Shown here: in pieces, positions 8,240-11,921 of the stretch
Layout of the letters: every line of letters starts with the position of its first letter
Numbering within the stretch: the stretch's first letter is position 1
Notes under the pieces: model-generated
Seen by the model: only the letters and a program-made list of their open reading frames with translations
Told to the model about the DNA's origin: nothing
Database searches by the model: none
DNA from: UMGS172 sp964424555
GTDB taxonomy: Bacteria; Bacillota; Clostridia; Oscillospirales; Acutalibacteraceae
Reading direction: 5' to 3'
DNA: 11,921 nt
NCBI GenBank assembly: GCA_964424555.1
Contig: CAYRIX010000047.1
Span: 1-11,921 of the forward strand
Position numbers and translations under genes: made by a program

Positions 8240-9175
8240 CTATTTATTGTGAAGAATTGCTGTCATAACAGCGGTTCCGACGGCATTATCGCTTGACAAC
8301 TCAGCGCTTGCAAAGTAAGCACCGTATTTATCGGTAATATGCTTTCTGATATATGAGTTCGACATAACACCGCCTGCGAAAACGAACGGGATATCACCGT
8401 ATGTCTTTTTTAACTCGTATGTCATATTATCAATGGTCTCATTAAGATACGCAATGGTATAAAAGGCGATGTCTTCTTTTGAAGCACCCTTTAGCAAAAG
8501 TTCCTTGGCCTTATTTTCGAGTCCCGAGATACTACAGTCGGCACCTTTCATAGATGTGTTAATCCTCATGGGCAACGAGCCGTTTTGCGATAAAGCATCA
8601 AGCTCCTTACCAGCCGGAAATTTAAGACCAAGCATACTACCGACACGGTCCACCGCCTGACCCATTTTTAGATCAAGTGAGCGTGCCACTATAGTTGCCT
8701 TAAAAAATTCCTTTTCATCGTATTCGGTCAGTAATGCCTCGGTAGTACCACCCGAAACATGAAAGGATATAAACCTTTTTCCAATAAGCTCGAGCTTGTT
8801 TGCAGAAAAAAGGGCAGCAGCAATGTGACCTGCCTGATGTGAAAATTTGTAGAGCTTAATACCCAAAGCAGAGCTAATTGCCGATGCGGCCGAAACGCCG
8901 GCTAAAAAACACGGCATATAACTGTCGTCTAACGGCCTTGGGCGGTCAGAAACGCCGACAGCCGAAGGAGTGCCCTTGAATCCGCAAGCATTCTCAATTA
9001 TATCAGGTAATGCCTTAGTGTGACGGAAAAGCACATCGCTTTGGCGAAGGCCGATATTGCCCTTTTCAACCTCAAGCAGGCGGCGTGAATTAATAAATTC
9101 ATTTGATTCAGGACAGAATGTTGCACAGGAAGTGGTATAATTGCTTGTATCTATTCCAATAAAATGCTTCATCAT
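8240..9175 (-). CDS. TsaD/Kae1-like protein (paralogue, M22 family), function unknown
   Basis: A 311-residue member of the Kae1/TsaD/YgjD ASKHA-fold family, whose canonical member makes the t6A base of ANN-decoding tRNAs with TsaB and TsaE. Visible: N-terminal phosphate loop GIDTSNYTTS (7-16), HQAGH (113-117) where TsaD has HxEGH, SGGTTEAL (141-148) where TsaD normally has SGGHT, a QAVDRVGSMLGLKFPAGKEL stretch, CSISGLE (FSGLKT equivalent), AGGVMSN (267-273) and SSDNAVG (294-300). The presumed metal ligands H113, H117 and D296 are kept, but the second-shell histidine and glutamate are replaced, and it is about 25 residues shorter than typical TsaD. Likely a clostridial paralogue beside a separate true TsaD elsewhere (inference). 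Its ATG overlaps the nusB stop (ATGA, 9172-9175), and no good ribosome binding site is visible, suggesting coupled translation. It fills the slot folD occupies in Bacillus. Confidence 0.85.
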   Translation of the reverse strand: MMKHFIGIDTSNYTTSCATFCPESNEFINSRRLLEVEKGNIGLRQSDVLFRHTKALPDIIENACGFKGTPSAVGVSDRPRPLDDSYMPCFLAGVSAASAISSALGIKLYKFSHQAGHIAAALFSANKLELIGKRFISFHVSGGTTEALLTEYDEKEFFKATIVARSLDLKMGQAVDRVGSMLGLKFPAGKELDALSQNGSLPMRINTSMKGADCSISGLENKAKELLLKGASKEDIAFYTIAYLNETIDNMTYELKKTYGDIPFVFAGGVMSNSYIRKHITDKYGAYFASAELSSDNAVGTAVMTAILHNK

Positions 9176-9573
9176 TTTGCTCGAATGACCGAGCCGAGCA
9201 CACCGTTAACAAAGGAAGCGTCGTCTGATGTTGAATATGTTTTGCACAGCTCTACAGCTTCATCAACGGATACCGCATCGGGTATATCGTCCATAAATTT
9301 AATTTCATAAATTGCAAGTCTCAAAACAGCCAAAGAGACCTTTGAAATACGGTTTATTGTCCAGCTTGCAGTAAGGTTCTGAGATATAACTCCGTCAATG
9401 TTTTCCAGTTCGTCAAAAACACCTTTAAACACATTTACAGTATATCCGTCGCCATCCTCTGAAAAATCACGGCAAGCCTTAGCGGCCTCCAATATATTTT
9501 CAACAGATTCATTGTTTATACCTTTTTCAAACACAAGCACAAAGGCTTGCTCTCTTGCTTCTTTTCTTGTCAT
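9172..9573 (-). CDS. nusB: Transcription antitermination factor NusB
   Basis: NusB binds boxA RNA with NusE (S10) and promotes antitermination on rRNA operons and rRNA maturation. From ATG 9573 the product is 133 residues, normal for the family. Visible: TRKEAREQAFVLVFE at the N terminus, ISKVSLAVLRLAIYEI in the middle, DIPDAVSVDEAVELCKTYS, and the C-terminal FVNGVLGSVIR. A frame extension to GTG at 9582 exists, but AGGTG (9584-9580), six bases before ATG 9573, is the likely ribosome binding site and contains that GTG, so ATG 9573 is preferred. It is first in the long minus-strand operon and follows a promoter at 9630-9658. Confidence 0.95.
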   Translation of the reverse strand: MTRKEAREQAFVLVFEKGINNESVENILEAAKACRDFSEDGDGYTVNVFKGVFDELENIDGVISQNLTASWTINRISKVSLAVLRLAIYEIKFMDDIPDAVSVDEAVELCKTYSTSDDASFVNGVLGSVIRAK

Positions 9574-9629
9574 AAAGTACACCTGCTAACTTTTGAATAT
9601 TCAGTTGGTTGCATTTTTATTCACATTAT

Positions 9630-9658
9630 ATATTACACCAAATTTCCTTTAAGTTCAA
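9630..9658 (-). promoter_or_regulatory. Putative promoter of the nusB-recN operon
   Basis: On the minus strand TTGAAC (9658-9653), a 17-base spacer and TAATAT (9635-9630) make a plausible sigma-A promoter; an alternative TATAAT at 9630-9625 would give a 22-base spacer, too long. It is the only clear promoter upstream of nusB, about 50 bases before the start codon, and faces away from the DivIVA-like gene promoter 41 bases further on. Inferred to drive at least ten genes. Confidence 0.5.
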
Positions 9659-9699
9659 GATATATTTACTGCTTTGAGGTATTATTTTTAGTAAAAATG

Positions 9700-9728
9700 T
9701 TGCAAATTTACAAAATAGTATGTATAAT
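9700..9728 (+). promoter_or_regulatory. Putative promoter of the DivIVA-like/ttdB operon
   Basis: TTGCAA (9700-9705), a 17-base spacer and a perfect TATAAT (9723-9728) lie 30 bases before the start codon, giving a leader of only about 25 bases. A/T tracts with a 6-bp inverted repeat (ATTTTT at 9684-9689, AAAAAT at 9693-9698) sit just upstream of the -35 box and could act as an UP-like element. Confidence 0.6.
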
Positions 9729-9758
9729 AGGACCAATAATGAAAAATGGTGGTAGAAT

Positions 9759-10316
9759 ATGAGTAAAAAATTCAGAAACAGCCTTTTTGGTTTTAACAAA
9801 GAAGATGTTTTAAGCTTTGTCGTTGAAGCTAAGGAAAATGAAGTTAAGTATAAAAAGAGCATTGATGAGCTGAATAGCAAAATAGACGAGCTTGAGCAAT
9901 CAAATTCAGAGTTTTCTAAGAAGTACACAGATACAATGGACAAGCTCTCGGCCGCAGAAGAGCAGTTGAGGGATTTTGAACGGCGTGAGGCCGCACTCAC
10001 ACATTTGAGTGAGTCGATTGGTAGGCTTTATCTTGTCGCTCAGGCCAACGCAAACGCTATCATTACCTCAGCTAACGAAAATGTTAAATTAAGTCAAGAG
10101 GCCGTTGAGCGTAATATTTCGGTTGCCACCTCTGCTGAACAGGAATTGGCTGAAATCAGCCGAATTTTAGATGAAAGAACTAAGGAGTATTCCTTGGAAA
10201 TCGCTTCTTTAAAACGTCAAATCACCGATGCTAAGGAACGTATTTCGGTAAATTGTTCAGATATCGCCGAGCGTCAATCAGAGCTTGAGGTCATAACGAC
10301 AGGTGTCGAGGAATGA
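9759..10316 (+). CDS. DivIVA-like coiled-coil protein
   Basis: A 185-residue, soluble, highly charged protein with no membrane segment. The N terminus (FRNSLFGFNKEDVLSFV, residues 5-21) resembles the membrane-targeting and dimerisation head of DivIVA/GpsB proteins (F...GY....V..F). A long coiled coil follows (about 25-85, rich in E, K, L and S heptads), then an alanine-rich stretch (95-130) and a second coiled coil (125-175). DivIVA-type proteins mark curved membrane at poles or septum and recruit division or cell-wall proteins; that role here is inference from the head and coil pattern. Start ATG 9759 follows GGTGG (9748-9752) and a good promoter. Its stop overlaps the ATG of the fumarase beta gene (ATGA, 10313-10316), so the two are translationally coupled although no functional link is obvious. 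Too short and divergent to call true DivIVA. Confidence 0.65.
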   Translation: MSKKFRNSLFGFNKEDVLSFVVEAKENEVKYKKSIDELNSKIDELEQSNSEFSKKYTDTMDKLSAAEEQLRDFERREAALTHLSESIGRLYLVAQANANAIITSANENVKLSQEAVERNISVATSAEQELAEISRILDERTKEYSLEIASLKRQITDAKERISVNCSDIAERQSELEVITTGVEE

Positions 10317-10846
10317 AAACTATTAGGATCAACACCCATGATTTTCCTAAAGCTGCTGAGGATATATATGTCGGAGATAAGATAATTCTTTCGGGAACGG
10401 TTTACACTGCAAGAGATGCGGCTCATGCACGGCTTCAGAAACTGATTAACAATAATGAAAAGCTGCCGTTTGAGCTAAAAGGTTCTGCTGTTTACTATGC
10501 AGGTCCTACTCCTACACCGAACGGCTTAGCTATTGGTAGCTGCGGACCTACAACCTCGGGCAGAATGGACTCCTTCTCCCCTCTTTTACTCGATCTTGGT
10601 TTAAGCTGTATGATTGGTAAAGGTGAACGCAACCAAGCTGTCTGCGACGCAATAATACGTAATAAAGCAGTGTACCTCTGTGCTATTGGCGGTGCAGGTG
10701 CTTTAGCCTCGCAATGTATAACCTCGTGTGAAGTTATTGCTTTTGATGACCTTGGCTGTGAATCGGTAAAAAAGCTCGAATTTAAAGATTTTCCCCTTAT
10801 AGCCGCCATAGACTGTCACGGCGGCAATCTGTTTAAGGATAAGTAA
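10313..10846 (+). CDS. ttdB: Class I fumarate hydratase / tartrate dehydratase, beta subunit
   Basis: Beta (C-terminal-domain) subunit of the iron-sulfur hydro-lyases that interconvert fumarate and malate or dehydrate L-tartrate; the alpha subunit carries the [4Fe-4S] cluster. At 177 residues it has the expected beta length. Visible: LSGTVYTARDAAHAR (27-40), YAGPTPTP, GSCGPTTSGRMD (75-86), MIGKG (100-104), AIGGAGALASQCI and a final DCHGGNLF. R34, T80, R84 and K103 fall at the spacing of substrate-contacting residues known in class I fumarase structures, so the subunit looks functional. Start ATG 10313 overlaps the previous stop; AGGTG at 10301-10305 serves as binding site. No alpha gene is next to it, unlike the usual paired arrangement. 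Fumarate versus tartrate cannot be decided from sequence alone. The stop lies inside the terminator stem. Confidence 0.9.
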   Translation: MKTIRINTHDFPKAAEDIYVGDKIILSGTVYTARDAAHARLQKLINNNEKLPFELKGSAVYYAGPTPTPNGLAIGSCGPTTSGRMDSFSPLLLDLGLSCMIGKGERNQAVCDAIIRNKAVYLCAIGGAGALASQCITSCEVIAFDDLGCESVKKLEFKDFPLIAAIDCHGGNLFKDK

Positions 10847-10880
10847 AACCTCTTAAGGTGAGCCTTAAGAGGTTTTACTT
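10841..10880. terminator. Bidirectional intrinsic terminator
   Basis: A perfect 18-bp inverted repeat, 10841-10858 against 10863-10880, encloses a 4-base loop (10859-10862). The outer stem is A-rich on the left and T-rich on the right, so each strand ends in a U-rich run after a GC-containing stem. The left arm begins with the last lysine codon of the fumarase beta gene and includes its stop codon. It lies between convergent genes and probably ends both transcripts. Confidence 0.9.
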
Positions 10881-10891
10881 TAATGTTCCAT

Positions 10892-11296
10892 TCAGACCTG
10901 TCTAAAGAATTCAACTTCCTCACCGTCAGGACCTGTAACAAAGGCAATGTTAATAGCAATTTTTTCAGGACTTGACTCTAAAGGTACGGTTTTCGGCGGT
11001 GTCAGCGGTTCGAAACCTGCTTTGAGTGCAACTGCGTAAGCGTGCTCCACATCCTCAACGCACATAGCAAAATGTGCATACTTTCCTTTTACGGAATATT
11101 CGTCAGAGCCTCTGGCAAAAAGCTCAATGCGTCCTCCGTCACCAATGTCGACCATAACGATAAGCTTTTCTCCCTCACCCCAACTGACGATCTCTTTCAT
11201 TCCTAAGGCCTTATACATTTCAAGACTCTTAGAAATATCTTTACACATCAGGGCGACATGATGGAAGCCTAAGCCTTTAATAATTTCATTAGCCAT
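10892..11296 (-). CDS. VOC-family (glyoxalase/bleomycin-resistance fold) protein
   Basis: A 134-residue single vicinal-oxygen-chelate protein made of two beta-alpha-beta-beta-beta modules. Visible: GFHHVALMCKDISKSLEMYKALGM (module 1, from residue 10), GGRIELF (55-60), YAHFAMCVEDVEHAYAVALKAGF (module 2, from 73) and GPDGEEVEFF (122-131). H13, E58, H75 and E129 fit the four metal-ligand positions of glyoxalase I-like enzymes, so metal-dependent lactoylglutathione-lyase-like chemistry is possible, but the substrate is unknown; clostridia often lack glutathione. The frame is open 15 codons further upstream to 11341, but ATG 11296 has AAGGAG (11310-11305) eight bases before it and follows the promoter, while the longer start has neither. 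Monocistronic: its own promoter upstream and the shared terminator downstream. Confidence 0.87.
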   Translation of the reverse strand: MANEIIKGLGFHHVALMCKDISKSLEMYKALGMKEIVSWGEGEKLIVMVDIGDGGRIELFARGSDEYSVKGKYAHFAMCVEDVEHAYAVALKAGFEPLTPPKTVPLESSPEKIAINIAFVTGPDGEEVEFFRQV

Positions 11297-11317
11297 ATTC
11301 AACACTCCTTTTTTAGA

Positions 11318-11346
11318 ATTATAAACCAATTTGTAAAACAAATCAA
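11318..11346 (-). promoter_or_regulatory. Putative promoter of the VOC gene
   Basis: On the minus strand TTGATT (11346-11341), a 17-base spacer and a perfect TATAAT (11323-11318) precede the AAGGAG site. The predicted transcript start lies just after the -10 box, giving a leader of about 15-20 bases. The -35 box lies in one arm of an 8-bp inverted repeat. Confidence 0.6.
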
Positions 11347-11373
11347 CCGAAAGAATTTAAAATTAGTTGATTT
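11340..11373. repeat. Operator-like inverted repeat between divergent promoters
   Basis: AAATCAAC (11340-11347) and its exact reverse complement GTTGATTT (11366-11373) are separated by 18 AT-rich bases. The left arm covers the -35 box of the VOC promoter; the right arm lies 16 bases before the -35 box of the tRNA promoter. A dimeric regulator could bind here, but in AT-rich DNA an 8-bp repeat may be chance. Confidence 0.3.
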
Positions 11374-11389
11374 AATTATTGAAAAAGTG

Positions 11390-11418
11390 TTGACAAAATG
11401 AGTTTTGGTATTTATAAT
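11390..11418 (+). promoter_or_regulatory. Full-consensus sigma-A promoter of the tRNA-Ser unit
   Basis: TTGACA (11390-11395), a 17-base spacer and TATAAT (11413-11418): both boxes and spacing are consensus, as expected of a strong stable-RNA promoter. It stands about 33 bases before the tRNA-Ser relic and 215 bases before the intact tRNA-Ser, with no other promoter as good between, so the relic and hairpin-rich spacer are probably transcribed with the tRNA. Confidence 0.8.
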
Positions 11419-11450
11419 AACACTGTTGCGTTTGCAATCAAAGTTGATAT

Positions 11451-11490
11451 GGAGCGATATCGAAGTGGTCATAACGGCCCTGACTCGAAA
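11451..11490 (+). pseudogene. Partial/decayed tRNA-Ser(CGA) copy
   Basis: These 40 bases match the first 40 bases of the intact tRNA-Ser gene (11634-11673) at 35 positions. The D-arm region (11458-11477) is identical over 20 bases and the CGA anticodon with its flanks is kept. The match stops one base after A37. Differences cluster in the three inner acceptor bases and at two bases before the anticodon stem. Downstream there is no matching variable arm, T-loop TTCGAAT or acceptor 3' strand; a short CTCCGCTG at 11525-11532 may be a trace of the CTCCGCCA end, which would make the relic 82 bases long. It cannot fold as a normal tRNA, because the bases after the anticodon do not pair in register. 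Either a decayed tandem duplicate or a left-over from recombination at the tRNA gene. Confidence 0.75.
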
Positions 11491-11633
11491 CATAGTCGGG
11501 TCTGTCACACACCCATCGGTGAAACTCCGCTGTTTATCGGCGTTTACGCCACGTGCGTATGCACTTTTGAAAACTTGCATCTCGCAGTTTTCTCGCAATT
11601 TGGTATTAAGGCTCTGCCTTTACAATTTTATAT
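11491..11633 (+). other. Hairpin-rich transcribed spacer before tRNA-Ser
   Basis: No protein gene is credible here. Four successive short hairpins are seen: GGCG/CGCC (11539-11542 with 11547-11550), GTGC/GCAC (11553-11556 with 11561-11564), GAAAACT/AGTTTTC with two inner GC pairs (11569-11578 with 11584-11592), and AAGGC/GCCTT (11608-11612 with 11616-11620). Just upstream, CCTGACT and AGTCGGG (from 11479) can form a fifth stem around the relic anticodon. It could simply be removed during tRNA 5' processing, or be a small structured RNA; no known family is recognised. Confidence 0.45.
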
Positions 11634-11722
11634 GGAGACGTATCGAAGTGGTCATAACGGGGCTGACTCGAAATCAGTTAGGGAGCAATCCCCCGCGAGT
11701 TCGAATCTCGCCGTCTCCGCCA
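11634..11722 (+). tRNA. tRNA-Ser (anticodon CGA), CCA encoded
   Basis: Reads UCG codons. The full cloverleaf can be drawn: acceptor GGAGACG (11634-11640) with CGTCTCC (11712-11718), discriminator G11719, encoded CCA (11720-11722); D-arm with GTGGT loop; anticodon stem GCTGA/TCAGT around loop CTCGAAA, anticodon CGA at 11669-11671; a long class II variable arm (GGGA with TCCC) as expected for serine; T-arm GCGAG/CTCGC around TTCGAAT (11700-11706). Discriminator G and the long variable arm are serine identity features. A strong terminator follows within four bases, so this is the last gene of its transcript. A partial second copy lies 183 bases upstream. Confidence 0.95.
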
Positions 11723-11725
11723 AGG

Positions 11726-11762
11726 ACTCCTTGAAGGTGTTATCCTTCAAGGAGTTTTCTCT
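11726..11762 (+). terminator. Intrinsic terminator after tRNA-Ser
   Basis: A perfect 12-bp stem, 11726-11737 with 11744-11755, has a 6-base loop and is followed by TTTCTCTTTT. The stem starts four bases after the tRNA CCA. On the minus strand the stem would also lie just past the stop of the integrase fragment, but the U-run favours the plus direction. Confidence 0.9.
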
Positions 11763-11763
11763 T

Positions 11764-11853
11764 TTATCCCAAAGCTGAACCTATTGCCATCGCACTTGCT
11801 TTTTTGCTTTCGCTATCAATGTGACTGTAAATGTTGGCGGTAGTGAATATCAA
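11764..11853 (-). pseudogene. C-terminal fragment of a tyrosine recombinase (phage/ICE integrase)
   Basis: On the minus strand an open stretch of 29 codons ends at TAA (11766-11764) and contains TTANIYSHID followed by SESKKASAM. This is the C-terminal signature of clostridial tyrosine integrases, in which the tyrosine of NIYSH is the DNA-cleaving nucleophile. Immediately upstream in the same frame is TAA (11856-11854), and a further stop lies near 11910; none of the three frames up to the window edge shows the preceding LGH box or the R..R region, so this looks like a remnant and not the end of a working gene. It lies 42 bases beyond tRNA-Ser, pointing back towards it, the usual place for integrases of elements that target tRNA genes. 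The family call rests on a short motif; a frameshifted or rearranged gene continuing past base 11921 is the alternative. Confidence 0.6.
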
Positions 11854-11916
11854 TTATCCGCACTTATTTGGTTTATCCAAGTTGATTTTTGTTTTTCGCT
11901 TGCTTGTTTATCCACA
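11854..11916 (+). other. Cluster of three DnaA-box-like motifs
   Basis: TTATCCGCA (11854-11862), TTATCCAAG (11873-11881) and a perfect DnaA consensus box TTATCCACA (11908-11916) lie on the same strand within 63 bases of AT-rich DNA. The flanks of the last two are also alike (GTTTATCCA, then AAGT), so they may be diverged copies of one repeat. They could be DnaA binding sites, arm-type integrase sites of the neighbouring element, or chance. The region is cut by the window end. Confidence 0.35.
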
Positions 11917-11921
11917 AGTTT

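Noticed and set aside
9580..9582. GTG as an alternative nusB start
   Set aside because: It forms part of the AGGTG ribosome binding site for ATG 9573 and has no binding site of its own; NusB homologues begin at about the T-R-x-x-A-R segment that follows the ATG.
9626..10000. Minus-strand open frame opposite the start of the DivIVA-like gene
   Set aside because: Its serine/leucine-rich product mirrors the coiled-coil gene, and it crosses both divergent promoters.
11299..11598. Minus-strand open frame over the VOC leader and the tRNA spacer
   Set aside because: It crosses two promoters and the tRNA relic, and shows no recognisable protein features.
11398..11778. Open frame of 126 codons on the plus strand across the tRNA region
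   Set aside because: It runs through the tRNA-Ser relic, the hairpin spacer, the intact tRNA-Ser and its terminator; the repeated RSGHNG peptide is translated tRNA sequence. It starts at the -35/-10 spacer and has no ribosome binding site.
11850..11921. Open minus-strand frame from the window edge ending at TGA (11852-11850), considered as the end of a gene
   Set aside because: Only 23 codons are visible, they show no family signature, and they overlap the DnaA-box-like repeats; it cannot be supported without sequence beyond the edge.

Overview
The window looks like chromosomal DNA of a low-to-moderate-GC Gram-positive anaerobe of the Clostridia, most like the Oscillospiraceae/Ruminococcaceae. 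This rests on the gene order (nusB ... xseA-xseB-ispA-dxs-tlyA-nadK-argR-recN), which is a Firmicutes housekeeping cluster, on AGGAGG-type ribosome binding sites, on sigma-A-like promoters with 17-base spacers, and on a two-subunit-type fumarase beta gene. The genus assignment is inference.

Left part (1-9573, all minus strand): one long, tightly packed operon read right to left: nusB, a TsaD/Kae1-like paralogue, xseA, xseB, ispA, dxs, tlyA, nadK, argR, recN, and then tyrS, which runs off the left edge. Gaps are mostly 2-13 bases or overlaps, so translational coupling is likely. A promoter for the whole block lies at 9630-9658. A second promoter inside the 3' end of recN (260-288) probably drives tyrS, and a weak one may precede argR. 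The genes mix isoprenoid precursor synthesis (dxs, ispA), DNA repair (xseAB, recN), NADP supply (nadK), arginine control (argR) and RNA/ribosome functions (nusB, tlyA). In the Bacillus version of this cluster folD sits between nusB and xseA; here a TsaD-like gene occupies that slot.

Middle (9574-10880): a divergent promoter region, then a plus-strand pair: a DivIVA-like coiled-coil protein translationally coupled (ATGA overlap) to a class I fumarase/tartrate dehydratase beta subunit. No alpha subunit gene is visible. An 18-bp perfect hairpin that begins at the last sense codon of the beta subunit ends this unit, and from the other strand it also ends the convergent glyoxalase-like (VOC) gene.

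Right end (10892-11921): the VOC gene on the minus strand, a divergent promoter region with an operator-like inverted repeat, and a full-consensus promoter (TTGACA-17-TATAAT). That promoter drives a decayed partial copy of a serine tRNA, a hairpin-rich spacer, an intact tRNA-Ser(CGA) with encoded CCA, and a strong terminator. Just beyond, on the minus strand, is a fragment of a tyrosine recombinase (integrase) C-terminus including the catalytic-tyrosine motif, then three DnaA-box-like motifs. This corner looks like the scar or edge of a mobile element at a tRNA gene and is the least ordinary part of the window. No CRISPR array or rRNA was seen.
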